39,415 nt of DNA, from assembly GCA_910575585.1 (NCBI GenBank), contig CAJTGF010000049.1:1-39415 (forward strand), in the 5' to 3' direction. Source of the DNA: Clostridiaceae bacterium. Its GTDB lineage: Bacteria > Bacillota > Clostridia > Lachnospirales > Lachnospiraceae. Under the pieces are notes generated by a model. That model saw nothing but the letters and a program-made list of their open reading frames with translations. It was not told the DNA's origin and searched no databases. This document shows positions 25,099 through 33,770 of the stretch, in pieces. A program made the position numbers and the translations under genes. The first letter of the stretch is position 1; every line of letters starts with the position of its first letter.

Positions 25099-26214
25099 AT
25101 GAAAAAGAAATTGATCGTTTCCGTTCTGTGCGCTGCCATGGCAGCATCAAGCCTTGCAGGCTGCGGGCTGAAGAGCCCGGACGAGCCCACCACAGCGGCT
25201 TCGGCAGCGGAGACAACAGCGGCAGCAGGAGAGACAACGGCAGCTCCGGCCGGAGACAGCGCAGGGGGGGCCGGGGCGTACAACACAGATGATATGCCGG
25301 AGATCACTCTGGTGTACGCGGAGGTTAATCCTCTGGACACCATCGTAGGTCAGATGGCTACTGATTTTAAGACCAAGGTTGAGGAGCTTTCCAATGGAAA
25401 GATCAAGATCGACGTGCAGGCCAGCGGCGTTCTCGGTTCTGAGAATGACGTTCTGGATACCATGCTTGGCGGCGGCGGAACCATTGATATGTCCCGTATC
25501 TCCGCATTTGCCCTCACAAGCTACGGCGGAGAGAAGTCCATGCTTCTGTCCCTGCCATACACCTTTGTAAACCGCAACCATTTCTGGAATTTCGCAACCA
25601 GCCCGCTGGCAGAAGAGTTTTTGATGGAATCCCAGGAGAACGGTTCCGGCGTCAGAGGTCTGTACTACGGTGAGGAAGGCTTCCGTCATTTCTTTACTGT
25701 GAAAGATATCGCAGGCATTGACGACTTAAAGGGCATGAAGCTGCGTGTGTCCAACGACCCGGTTATGAACGGCCTGGTAGAGGGACTTGGCGCATCTCCC
25801 ACAGTGGTTTCTTTCAACGAGCTGTACTCTGCTTTGCAGACCGGCGTTGTGGACGGCGCTGAGCAGCCCATCGCCAACTACAAGTCCAACGCTTTCCCGG
25901 AGGTTGCTCCAACTCTGATCCTGGACGGCCATACTCTGGGCGCCGTGCAGGTCATTATCACTGACGAGGCGTGGAATAAGCTGACCGTTGACCAGCAGGG
26001 CATCATCATGGAAGCCGGAGCTTATGCGTCCGAGCAGAACAGAGCTAACTCTGAGAAGAAGGAGAATGAGGTTCTGGAGCAGTTAAAGAGCGAGGGCGTG
26101 AATGTTGTTGAGGTAGCTGACATTGCTCCGTGGCAGGAAGCAACGAAGAAGGTGATCGAGGACAATACGAAAGGCCATGAGGATCTGTACCAGCAGATTC
26201 TGGATCTCCAGTAA
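25099..26214 (+). CDS. dctP: TRAP transporter substrate-binding lipoprotein DctP
   Basis: 371 aa. Signal peptide with lipobox LAGC (cleavage before Cys21), then an Ala/Thr/Glu linker to about 60. The DctP fold starts at ITLVYAEVNPLDTIVGQMA, with QASGVLGSENDVLDTMLGGG, the conserved DLKGMKLRVSNDPVM segment (Arg contacting the ligand carboxylate) and NELYSALQTGVVDGAEQP. It presents organic acids such as C4-dicarboxylates or sugar acids to the membrane subunits; the exact ligand is unknown. The ATG at 25099 is 9 nt after AGAGGAGG. Confidence 0.93.
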   Translation: MKKKLIVSVLCAAMAASSLAGCGLKSPDEPTTAASAAETTAAAGETTAAPAGDSAGGAGAYNTDDMPEITLVYAEVNPLDTIVGQMATDFKTKVEELSNGKIKIDVQASGVLGSENDVLDTMLGGGGTIDMSRISAFALTSYGGEKSMLLSLPYTFVNRNHFWNFATSPLAEEFLMESQENGSGVRGLYYGEEGFRHFFTVKDIAGIDDLKGMKLRVSNDPVMNGLVEGLGASPTVVSFNELYSALQTGVVDGAEQPIANYKSNAFPEVAPTLILDGHTLGAVQVIITDEAWNKLTVDQQGIIMEAGAYASEQNRANSEKKENEVLEQLKSEGVNVVEVADIAPWQEATKKVIEDNTKGHEDLYQQILDLQ

Positions 26215-26244
26215 AAAGGATCCATTTACAAATGGAGTAAAATG

Positions 26245-26279
26245 GGCGCAGAGGGGGCGCACGCCTCTGCGCCTTTTAT
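26245..26279 (+). terminator. Hairpin between dctP and dctQ (partial terminator)
   Basis: GGCGCAGAGG (26245-26254) pairs perfectly with CCTCTGCGCC (26264-26273) and is followed by TTTTAT. A small CCATTT/AAATGG hairpin precedes it. It probably reduces read-through so that the binding protein is made in excess over the membrane subunits. Confidence 0.75.
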
Positions 26280-26335
26280 AAGCCGGGTAAAGGGGTGGCA
26301 GGCTCGTTTCCGGCTTCAATGAAGGAGGGGTTTCT

Positions 26336-26857
26336 ATGCCAGAGATTTTTAAGACCATTGACAAGATTAAACCGGCATATGATATTACATATAACGCAGT
26401 TATGGTTATCTGTAAGCTGCTGTTGATTGCCGACATCATCATTACCACCATGTCAGTTATCGGCCGCTATGTGCCCTTTATTCCCGATCCGGCCTGGAGC
26501 GAGGAGGTGGTGCTGACCTGCATGTCCTACATGGCGGTGCTGTCCGCGGCCCTTGCGATCCGCAGAGGGGCTCATATCCGTATGACTGCCCTGGATACCT
26601 ACCTTCCCAAGGGACTGGTGAAGTTCCTTGATATCCTGGCGGACGTGGCGGTCCTGGCTCTTTCCATGATCATGATCGTGGTGGGCTGGCAGTATGCCAC
26701 GGGACTGGGAGCAAAGGGAAGCTATGTGAGCATGCCCGGCGTGTCCAGGTTCTGGATGTATTTCCCGGTTCCTCTTGCAGGCGTTGCCATGCTGATTTTT
26801 GAGCTGGAGGCGGTCTATAATCATATTAAGGGATTCTTTGTAAAGGAGGAGGCGTAA
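26336..26857 (+). CDS. dctQ: TRAP transporter small membrane subunit DctQ
   Basis: 173 aa with four hydrophobic segments, the standard DctQ size. It has the family's RYVPFIPDPAWSEEVVLTCM and AIRRGAHIRMTALDTYLP segments. It bridges the binding protein and DctM in the membrane. The start follows GGAGGGG, and the gene ends 2 bp before dctM. Confidence 0.92.
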   Translation: MPEIFKTIDKIKPAYDITYNAVMVICKLLLIADIIITTMSVIGRYVPFIPDPAWSEEVVLTCMSYMAVLSAALAIRRGAHIRMTALDTYLPKGLVKFLDILADVAVLALSMIMIVVGWQYATGLGAKGSYVSMPGVSRFWMYFPVPLAGVAMLIFELEAVYNHIKGFFVKEEA

Positions 26858-26859
26858 GT

Positions 26860-28155
26860 ATGAGTGTGGATACTATGGCGATTGCCATTTTACTTGGTAG
26901 TTTCTTTGTGATGGTATTTTTGCGGTTCCCCATTGCCTATGCGGTTGCCCTCTCTTCGGTCTTCTGTCTTATGGCCCAGGGACTGCCTTTGACTACGATC
27001 TGTCAGCAGATGGTAAAGGGCATCAGTTCCTTCAGCCTGATGGCGGTTCCATTCTTCATTACTATGGGATGTCTGATGGGGTCCGGCGGCATCTCGGAAA
27101 AACTGATCGCTTTGGCCAATGCCTGCGTAGGCTGGATGCGGGGCGGCATGGCCATGGTAAATATTGTGGCGTCCTATTTCTTCGGCGGTATCTCCGGATC
27201 GGCGTCGGCGGATACGGCTTCCCTTGGTTCGATCCTGATCCCCATGATGGTAGATCAGGGGTATGATGACGATTTCTCCACGGCGGTTACCATCACCTCC
27301 TCCTGCGAGGGGCTTTTGGTCCCGCCCAGCCATAATATGGTCATCTACGCCACCACTGCCGGGGGCATCTCCGTAGGCAGCCTGTTTTTGGCGGGATATG
27401 TGCCGGGAGCGCTTCTGGCGGCTTCTTTAATGATCGGGTCCTACATCATCTCCGTAAAGCGGAATTATCCCAAGGGAGAGAAGTTCAGTATCGGCAACCT
27501 GATCAGACAGCTAAGCGTGTCGTTCTGGGCCCTGGCCGCCGTGCTTATCGTAGTGTTCGGCGTGGTGTTCGGATGGTTTACGGCCACGGAGTCCGCGGCT
27601 GTGGCGGTTATCTACAGCTTGTTTGTCAGCGTGTTTATCTACAAGGGCCTTGACTGGAAAGGCGTGTGGAGAGTGCTGGGGGACTGTGTGGATACGCTGT
27701 CCATCGTGCTGATATTGATCGCTACATCCAGTATCTTCGGATACTGCCTTACCAGGCTCCACGTGCCGGATCTGGCGGCTAACGCCATTACGGGTCTTAC
27801 CAGGAATCCGATCCTTTTGGCTTTGATGCTGAACCTGATCCTGCTGGTGTTAGGCTGCATTATGGATATGGCTCCCATTATTTTGATCGCCACTCCCATT
27901 TTGCTGCCCATCGCCACTTCCATTGGTCTTGATCCCATCCAGTTCGGCATCATGGTGGTGCTTAACTGCGGTATCGGACTGCTGACCCCGCCTGTAGGCG
28001 CGGTGCTGTTTATCGGGTCGGCTGTGGCTAAGGTGCCTATGGAGAAGGTGGTTAAGGCTACGCTGCCGTTTTATGTGTGTATGGTGATCACACTGCTTCT
28101 GATCACGTTTATACCGGGCATCAGTATGTGGCTGCCCCAGTTGCTGGCAAAATGA
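26860..28155 (+). CDS. dctM: TRAP transporter large membrane subunit DctM
   Basis: 431 aa with about 12 membrane helices, the Na+-coupled transport channel of the TRAP importer. Conserved segments: GISSFSLMAVPFFITMG, FFGGISGSASADTASLG, LVPPSHNMVIYA and NCGIGLLTPPVGAVLF. Normal length. The ribosome site lies in the dctQ stop region (GGAGGAGG). A terminator follows after 25 bp. Confidence 0.95.
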   Translation: MSVDTMAIAILLGSFFVMVFLRFPIAYAVALSSVFCLMAQGLPLTTICQQMVKGISSFSLMAVPFFITMGCLMGSGGISEKLIALANACVGWMRGGMAMVNIVASYFFGGISGSASADTASLGSILIPMMVDQGYDDDFSTAVTITSSCEGLLVPPSHNMVIYATTAGGISVGSLFLAGYVPGALLAASLMIGSYIISVKRNYPKGEKFSIGNLIRQLSVSFWALAAVLIVVFGVVFGWFTATESAAVAVIYSLFVSVFIYKGLDWKGVWRVLGDCVDTLSIVLILIATSSIFGYCLTRLHVPDLAANAITGLTRNPILLALMLNLILLVLGCIMDMAPIILIATPILLPIATSIGLDPIQFGIMVVLNCGIGLLTPPVGAVLFIGSAVAKVPMEKVVKATLPFYVCMVITLLLITFIPGISMWLPQLLAK

Positions 28156-28180
28156 TATTGTGATAAGATAAGGAGGACAG

Positions 28181-28206
28181 GGTCAGACGACTCTGGCCTC
28201 TTTTTT
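28181..28206 (+). terminator. Terminator between dctM and the second DctP-like gene
   Basis: GGTCAGA (28181-28187), loop CGAC, TCTGGCC (28192-28198), then TC and six T. It separates the TRAP operon from the next gene, at least partly. Confidence 0.8.
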
Positions 28207-28234
28207 ATTGGGAGAAAACGAGGGAAAGGAAAGG

Positions 28235-29293
28235 GTGAAGGACTTGGCGCAGGGCAGTTTGGGATATAAAAAAAGAAGAGGGGCCTTATTTTCCCTGGGG
28301 GTTTTGGCCCTTGGGGTCATGGCTGCGGAAATGGGAGGGTGTGCAGGCCCAGGGGATGGCAGGAAGGATTTTGATGTGCCGGAGTTTGTGCTAACTTACG
28401 CGGAGAATCAGCCGGAAGATTATCCCACGACCCAGGGGGCGTATCGGTTTGCCCAACTGGTGTATGAAAGGACCAATGGCAGGGTGGAGATCCAGGTGAG
28501 CGCAGGCGGCGTGCTGGGGGAGGAGCAGAGCACTATTGAGCAGATGCAGTTTGGAGGCATTGATTTTGCCCGGGTGTCCCTGTCGTCGCTGTCGGATTTT
28601 ATTCCGAAAATGAATGTGCTGCAGATGCCTTATCTCTACACCGACGCGGACCATATGTGGCAGGTGCTGGAGGGGGAGATCGGGGACGTGTTTTTAGATT
28701 CCCTGGACGGGGTGGGGCTGGTGGCTCTGTCCTGGTATGACGCGGGGGCAAGGAATTTTTACAGCGTGAAAAACCCTGTGGAGACACTGGAGGACATGAA
28801 AGGGATGCGGGTCAGGGTTCAGGAGTCGGAGCTTATGAAGGCAGTGGTGGAGGCTCTGGGGGCGTCGGCAGTCCCCATGGCTTATGATGAGGTGTACTCG
28901 GCGCTGGAGACAGGAAGGATTGACGCGGCAGAGAACAACTGGCCTTCCTATGAATCCATGAGGCATTTCGAGGTGGCGCCCTATTATACGGTGGACGAAC
29001 ACACCAGGGTGCCGGAGATGCAGCTGGTGTCGGAGGCCACCTGGAAAAAGCTGCCCCAGGAGTACCATGAGATCATCCGGCAGTGCGCCAGGGAGTCGGC
29101 GGTATATGAGAGACAGCTGTGGCAGGAGCGGATCCACCAGTCGGAGGAGCGGGTGAGAAAAGAGGGCTGCCAGGTGGTGGAGCTTTCCCAGGAGGAGAAG
29201 GGAAGGTTTCGGGAGGCTATGCTCTCCATCTACGGGGAGTACTGCGGAGAGTACATGGATATCATTGAGGAGATCTTAGAGGCCGGCAGATAG
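28235..29293 (+). CDS. Second DctP-like substrate-binding lipoprotein
   Basis: 352 aa. A long basic N-terminus (VKDLAQGSLGYKKRRG) precedes the hydrophobic signal and a lipobox MGGC. The mature part is a DctP domain: FVLTYAENQPEDYPTTQGA, VSAGGVLGEEQSTIEQMQFG, DMKGMRVRVQESELMKAVV, DEVYSALETGRIDAAENNWP. It is clearly diverged from the first DctP and has no membrane subunits of its own. The GTG at 28235 follows GGAAAGGAAAGG; a TTG at 28208 lies next to the upstream terminator. It may bring a second ligand to the same DctQM, or act as a sensor partner for the YesM kinase. Confidence 0.85.
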   Translation: MKDLAQGSLGYKKRRGALFSLGVLALGVMAAEMGGCAGPGDGRKDFDVPEFVLTYAENQPEDYPTTQGAYRFAQLVYERTNGRVEIQVSAGGVLGEEQSTIEQMQFGGIDFARVSLSSLSDFIPKMNVLQMPYLYTDADHMWQVLEGEIGDVFLDSLDGVGLVALSWYDAGARNFYSVKNPVETLEDMKGMRVRVQESELMKAVVEALGASAVPMAYDEVYSALETGRIDAAENNWPSYESMRHFEVAPYYTVDEHTRVPEMQLVSEATWKKLPQEYHEIIRQCARESAVYERQLWQERIHQSEERVRKEGCQVVELSQEEKGRFREAMLSIYGEYCGEYMDIIEEILEAGR

Positions 29294-29335
29294 GAGGGCG
29301 GTCTGTTTCAAAAACATAAAAAAGTCTATAATAAC

Positions 29336-29364
29336 TTGTATTTATCTGAAAACAGCAGTATAAT
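29336..29364 (+). promoter_or_regulatory. Promoter of the Mrp-type operon
   Basis: TTGTAT (29336-29341), 17-bp spacer, TATAAT (29359-29364), about 50 bp before the first gene, in an AT-rich gap. Confidence 0.6.
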
Positions 29365-29414
29365 ACAGTTCGCAATCTTGTTTATACTTTTTTAATAAAT
29401 GAAAGGGGATGTCT

Positions 29415-29891
29415 ATGTATCTTTTATTTTTGGCAGTTTGGCTGATTCTAAACGGTAAGGTGACAGCAGAAATCCTTGTGTTTGGCATTGTGATTTCGGC
29501 GGCGCTTTTTGCGTTTACCTGCAGATTTCTGGATTACAGCCTGCACAAGGAGATCCTGTTGTTCCATCTGATACCCTTTTTCATCAGGTATTTATGGGTG
29601 CTGGTGAAGGAGATCTTCAAGGCCAACATGTGTGTGTTAAAGATCATCTTTTCGCTGGATCTGCAGCCGGAGCCGGGATTTGTGTATTTCGACACCAGCT
29701 TTAAGACCGGAACGGCAAAAATGTTGTTGGCCAATTCCATCACTCTGACGCCGGGGACCATTACCGTGTCTGTAGAAGGGGACCGGTTCTGCGTCCACTA
29801 TCTGGATAAGGAGCTGGCAGATGGGGTTGAGGATTCGGTGTTTGTAGAATTATTGAAAGAAATGGAGGCGGAGGGAGCAAAATGGAGCTAA
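29415..29891 (+). CDS. mrpE: Mrp/Mbh antiporter subunit E
   Basis: 158 aa. It has two or three N-terminal helices (LLFLAVWLILNG; FHLIPFFIRYLWVLVKEIFKAN) and a soluble tail with the MrpE pattern TGTAKMLLANSITLTPGTITV. First gene of a ten-gene operon for a multi-subunit Na+(K+)/H+ antiporter; equivalent to MbhA. The ATG at 29415 has AAAGGGG 6 nt upstream; the ATG at 29409 abuts that site. Overlaps mrpF by 10 bp. Confidence 0.88.
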   Translation: MYLLFLAVWLILNGKVTAEILVFGIVISAALFAFTCRFLDYSLHKEILLFHLIPFFIRYLWVLVKEIFKANMCVLKIIFSLDLQPEPGFVYFDTSFKTGTAKMLLANSITLTPGTITVSVEGDRFCVHYLDKELADGVEDSVFVELLKEMEAEGAKWS

Positions 29892-30262
29892 TACAGCAGG
29901 TCTATGCTGCCGTCATGTCAGTGGCGGTTGTGGTGCTGGCCGTACTGATCGTCATAAGTATTGTCCGTTCCATACTGGGGCCGGGGATCTCCGACCGTAT
30001 CATCGCGGTCAATATGATCGGCACCATGGTCATTATGATCACCGCCATATTGTCCGTAATGCTTAACGAAAATTATTTGGCGGATATCTGCCTGATCTAT
30101 GCCATGATCAGTTTTCTGGGAGTGGTGCTGTTCTGCAAGGTGTATACAGGCGTGTATCTGCAGAGAAAACATATGCTGGCGGATTTAAAAGCCATTGAGG
30201 ATAACTTAGATAAGCAGGCGGCAGACCATGAGGGTCTCCAGGAAGAGGAGGTGGCGCGGTGA
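29882..30262 (+). CDS. mrpF: Mrp/Mbh antiporter subunit F
   Basis: 126 aa with three helices and the family segment GPGISDRIIAVNMIGTMVI, followed by NYLADICLIYAMISFLGVV. The C-terminal ~35 residues are an extra acidic, soluble tail, longer than usual MrpF/MbhB. It overlaps both neighbours, indicating translational coupling. Confidence 0.9.
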   Translation: MELIQQVYAAVMSVAVVVLAVLIVISIVRSILGPGISDRIIAVNMIGTMVIMITAILSVMLNENYLADICLIYAMISFLGVVLFCKVYTGVYLQRKHMLADLKAIEDNLDKQAADHEGLQEEEVAR

Positions 30263-30669
30263 TCGGTGAGTGGATCCGGGTATTGGTCTCTTTTGGACTG
30301 ACGGTTGTGGGCGTCGCCTTTATGGTGGCGGCGGTGTTTGGGGTAAACCGGTTCAACCATGCGTTAAACCGTATGCACGCCGCTGCTCTGGGAGATACTC
30401 TGGGATTATTATTTGTTATTTTGGGGACTATCATCATGCGGGGATTATCCATGGATTCCTTAAAACTTGCCATGGTCATTATATTTTTCTGGATCGCGTC
30501 TCCGGTATGCAGCCATATGATCAGCCGTCTGGAAGCTATGACCGATGAGAGTCTGGGAGAGATCACGGTTCTGGAGAAAAATAATGCCGTTCGGGTGGAG
30601 AAACCCGACATGGAAAAGAAAGAGAAAAAGAGTTCTGCAAAGAAGAAAAAGGGGGGTAAAAAAAGATGA
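30259..30669 (+). CDS. mrpG: Mrp/Mbh antiporter subunit G
   Basis: 136 aa with three helices and the MrpG pattern RFNHALNRMHAAALGDTLG. The last ~20 residues are a striking lysine-rich tail (KKEKKSSAKKKKGGKKR), probably cytoplasmic and contacting lipid or the acidic tail of subunit F. Starts at GTG, overlapping the mrpF stop, behind AGGAGGTG. Confidence 0.88.
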   Translation: MIGEWIRVLVSFGLTVVGVAFMVAAVFGVNRFNHALNRMHAAALGDTLGLLFVILGTIIMRGLSMDSLKLAMVIIFFWIASPVCSHMISRLEAMTDESLGEITVLEKNNAVRVEKPDMEKKEKKSSAKKKKGGKKR

Positions 30670-30932
30670 AGCTGTTCGAGGGGATTCTTTTATTCAGCTT
30701 GATCGTGTGTGCGTTGTCCGTGGCATTTACAAAGGATTTGCTGACCTCCATCATTATTTTTATGTCCTACAGCCTGATCATGTGCATCATCTGGATGATC
30801 CTCCAATCTCCGGATCTTGCCATAACCGAGGCGGCCGTAGGCGCGGGAGTTACCAGCATTCTGTTTTTCCTGACTTTGAAAAAGATCAAAGCGGTGCGAA
30901 AGGAGGAGGACAGTGAGCAGGATCAGGGATGA
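30666..30932 (+). CDS. MbhD-like small subunit (DUF4040)
   Basis: 88 aa, three helices. It has the DUF4040 pattern in which a conserved segment SLIMCIIWMILQSPDLAITE precedes AAVGAGVTSILFF. In canonical Mrp this domain is the C-terminal part of the large MrpA subunit; in Mbh hydrogenases it is the free MbhD protein, as here. Starts at an ATGA overlap with mrpG. Confidence 0.85.
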   Translation: MKLFEGILLFSLIVCALSVAFTKDLLTSIIIFMSYSLIMCIIWMILQSPDLAITEAAVGAGVTSILFFLTLKKIKAVRKEEDSEQDQG

Positions 30933-31860
30933 TTATGAGACGAGCCGGTGGAAAAAATTTAAGGGCTGGCTCAACGGTGAGACGGACCTTCTGGAACACG
31001 GCATGGAGGCCAGGGAAGCGGTTTTGCGGGAAGAGGACCCCATAGTTTTGCCGCCCCACGGCGAGGGCAGGGAGGTCTTAAAGTCCAAAGGGATCTGGCG
31101 TTTTAAACAGCTGTATAAATTTATGTCGGTGGCGCTGTGCCTGGGCGTGATTTTAACGCTTCTGTGGACCGTGGCGGCTCTGCCCATTACGGGAAATGCC
31201 GACAATCCGGATAACAACGAAGTGGCGGCTCGCTACATCGAGCGGGGGCTCCAGGAGACGGGAGCGGTCAATATTGTTACGGGCATGATCTTAGACTACC
31301 GTGCCTTTGATACCTTTGGAGAGTCCTGTGTGCTGTTTATCGGTTCCTGCTGCGTGCTGCTTCTTCTGCGCCTGGACGGGAGCGGCAGGGACAAGGATCT
31401 GGAAAGGCTTGTAAACGAGACCAATGACAGGCACTTTGAGCCAAAGGATGACATCATTTTGCAGAAGTGTTCCTGCGTGCTGGTGCCGGTGATCTTGATA
31501 TTCGGGATCTATATTGTGCTCAACGGCCATCTGTCGCCGGGCGGCGGGTTCTCCGGCGGCGCGGTCCTTGGCGCGGGGCTTATTTTGTATTTAAATGCGT
31601 TTGGATATGAGAGGATGGGAAAGCTGTTTACGGAAAAGCTGTATAAGCGGATCACCTTAAGCGCGCTGACCTTTTACTGTCTGGCAAAAAGCTATTCCTT
31701 TTTCACAGGCGCCAATCATCTGGAAAGCGGGATCCCTCTGGGGACGCCGGGCGCTATTTTGAGCAGCGGACTGATCCTGCCCTTGAATATCTGCGTGGGT
31801 CTTGTGGTGGCCTGCACCATGTATACGTTTTACACCCTGTTCAGGAAAGGGGGCATGTGA
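30913..31860 (+). CDS. mrpB: MbhE-MrpB fusion subunit
   Basis: 315 aa, about twice normal MrpB length. After a soluble N-terminal ~70 residues, residues about 75-165 match the MbhE / end-of-MrpA region (RYIERGLQETGAVNIVTGMI, LDYRAFDTFGESCVLF). Residues about 190-315 are the MrpB/MbhF domain (NGHLSPGGGFSGGAVLGAG, FFTGANHLESGIPLGTPG). The C-terminal pieces of MrpA are thus distributed between this gene and the preceding one. GTG start 20 bp inside the previous gene, behind GGAGGAGG. Confidence 0.87.
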   Translation: MSRIRDDYETSRWKKFKGWLNGETDLLEHGMEAREAVLREEDPIVLPPHGEGREVLKSKGIWRFKQLYKFMSVALCLGVILTLLWTVAALPITGNADNPDNNEVAARYIERGLQETGAVNIVTGMILDYRAFDTFGESCVLFIGSCCVLLLLRLDGSGRDKDLERLVNETNDRHFEPKDDIILQKCSCVLVPVILIFGIYIVLNGHLSPGGGFSGGAVLGAGLILYLNAFGYERMGKLFTEKLYKRITLSALTFYCLAKSYSFFTGANHLESGIPLGTPGAILSSGLILPLNICVGLVVACTMYTFYTLFRKGGM

Positions 31861-32258
31861 TCGCCATGAATGTTAATGTAATACAGCATTTATTATTAAG
31901 TATAGAAGAGACGGCATCCATCATCCTGTTCGGCATCGGGTTTACCATACTTTTGCTGCACCGGAATCTGGTGAAGAAGATTATGGGGATGAATATTATG
32001 GATACGGCTACCTACCTGTTTTTGGCGGTTAAAGGGTATATCACAGGGCGGGCGGTGCCTATCGTGGTAGACGGGGTCCAGGATGTGGAGGCGTACATCA
32101 ACCCGGTGCCCAGCGGCCTTGTGCTCACGGGCATCGTGGTGTCCGTAAGTACCACGGCCCTGATGCTGGCTTTGACGATTCGTCTGTATGAGCGGTATCA
32201 TTCTCTGGATTTGGATGAGATTTTGATTTTGGCCAAAGAGGAGGAGGAACACATATGA
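31857..32258 (+). CDS. mrpC: Mrp/Mbh antiporter subunit C (NuoK-like)
   Basis: 133 aa with three helices, homologous to NuoK of complex I. It contains FGIGFTILLLHRNLVKKIMGMNIMD and the Mrp-specific DVEAYINPVPSGLVLTGIVVS. GTG start overlapping the mrpB stop; an ATG at 31866 is an alternative. Overlaps mrpD by 4 bp. Confidence 0.9.
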   Translation: MIAMNVNVIQHLLLSIEETASIILFGIGFTILLLHRNLVKKIMGMNIMDTATYLFLAVKGYITGRAVPIVVDGVQDVEAYINPVPSGLVLTGIVVSVSTTALMLALTIRLYERYHSLDLDEILILAKEEEEHI

Positions 32259-33757
32259 GTTTTGTACAGAATTTTCCGTTTTTCTCCATTATCCTAGCCA
32301 TGTTTTCCGGAATCGTATCATCTGTTTTAAGCCCAAAGAAAGCCAGAAATCTAACACTTGGGATGCTCGTCATAACGACGGCGCTGTCCGCGGGAACCTT
32401 GGCTTTCTGCTTAAAGACAGGGCAGAGTTATACCTACATGATGGGGCATTTTCCGGCTCCCTGGGGCAATGAGATACGGGCCGGAGTGCTGGAAGGCGTG
32501 ACGGCCGTGCTTTTTGGCATCGTTATGTTTCTGTCTGTGGTGGGAGGAATGGCCCATACAAATGAGGATGTGGAGGAGAGCAAACGAAACCTGTTTTACA
32601 TCATGATCGATCTGATGTTAAGCTCTCTTTTGGCGCTGGTGTACACCAACGATCTGTTTACGGCTTACGTGTTTGTGGAGATCAACACCATCGCCGGGTG
32701 CGGTCTGATCATGATCCGCCAAAAAGGGCGGAACTTATCGGCGGCTATCCGCTATATGGTCATGAGCCAGCTTGGCTCCGGTCTGTTCCTTATCGGACTG
32801 ACCCTTCTTTACGACGTGACCGGGCATCTGCTCATGAGTCCGGCCAAAGAGTCTGTGGAGCTTTTGGTGGCGGCGGGACAGTATAAGATCCCCCTTCTGA
32901 TGATCATGGCGGTCATCAGTGTGGGACTGGCCATCAAAAGCGGACTGTATCCTTTCCACTATTGGATACCGGATACTTACGGATACGCCACGCCTACAGG
33001 AAGCGCGGTTTTGTCGGGCCTGGTGTCCAAGGGATATATCTTTTTGCTGATAAAGATTTTTTACCGTGTGTTGGGCCATGAGAATCTGGTAGGGACCCAT
33101 ATGGTCAATATCCTGTACGTGTTTGGGATCTGCGGCATGATCATGGGTTCCCTTCATGCCATCGGGGAGACGGATACGAGAAGGATGATCGCTTACTCGT
33201 CCGTGGCCCAGATCGGCTACATCTACATGGGCATCGGTCTGGGGACCACAGCGGGCATGGTGGCGGCAGTTTTCCATATCTTTGCGCACTCGGCCACAAA
33301 AGCCCTGCTGTTTATCAGCGCCGTAGGGCTTTACAAGGTGTCAGGGGACAGAAAGGACTTTGTGAGCCTTCGAGGAGCGGCGTTCCGCAATCCGCTGGCA
33401 GGAGTGGGCTTTGGCATAGGCGCGCTCTCCATGGTGGGATTCCCCATGCTGTCAGGGTTTATCTCAAAGCTTTTATTTGCCACGTCGGCGCTGGACAGCC
33501 AGGATAAGATGCTGCCCACGCTGTTTGTGCTGGCTTTGAGCACATTGTTAAACGCGGTTTACTTTTTAAGGCTGATGATCACGTTGTATTCCAGGAGACG
33601 GCCGGAGGATAAGCCCCTTCCGGAATATACAAAGGCGGGGAATTTCTGGGGGCTTAAGTTTTCCATTGTTTGCTTTATCATTTTGAACCTGGTATTGGGC
33701 ATGTATTCTCAGCCCATTGTACAGGCCATCACAGACGGACTTGCCATGTTTGATTAA
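32255..33757 (+). CDS. mrpD: Antiporter-like subunit 1 (MrpD/MbhH, NuoL/M/N family)
   Basis: 500 aa, about 14 helices. The key ion-path residues are present: Glu142 in FVEINT (helix 5), Lys228 in AIKSGLYPFH (helix 7), the broken helix region TGSAVLSGLVSKGY, His/Lys in HIFAHSATKALLF, and Lys in GFISKLL. It lies at the mbhH position of the operon. Starts at an ATGA overlap with mrpC. Confidence 0.9.
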   Translation: MSFVQNFPFFSIILAMFSGIVSSVLSPKKARNLTLGMLVITTALSAGTLAFCLKTGQSYTYMMGHFPAPWGNEIRAGVLEGVTAVLFGIVMFLSVVGGMAHTNEDVEESKRNLFYIMIDLMLSSLLALVYTNDLFTAYVFVEINTIAGCGLIMIRQKGRNLSAAIRYMVMSQLGSGLFLIGLTLLYDVTGHLLMSPAKESVELLVAAGQYKIPLLMIMAVISVGLAIKSGLYPFHYWIPDTYGYATPTGSAVLSGLVSKGYIFLLIKIFYRVLGHENLVGTHMVNILYVFGICGMIMGSLHAIGETDTRRMIAYSSVAQIGYIYMGIGLGTTAGMVAAVFHIFAHSATKALLFISAVGLYKVSGDRKDFVSLRGAAFRNPLAGVGFGIGALSMVGFPMLSGFISKLLFATSALDSQDKMLPTLFVLALSTLLNAVYFLRLMITLYSRRRPEDKPLPEYTKAGNFWGLKFSIVCFIILNLVLGMYSQPIVQAITDGLAMFD

Positions 33758-33770
33758 AAGGAGAGAAGTT

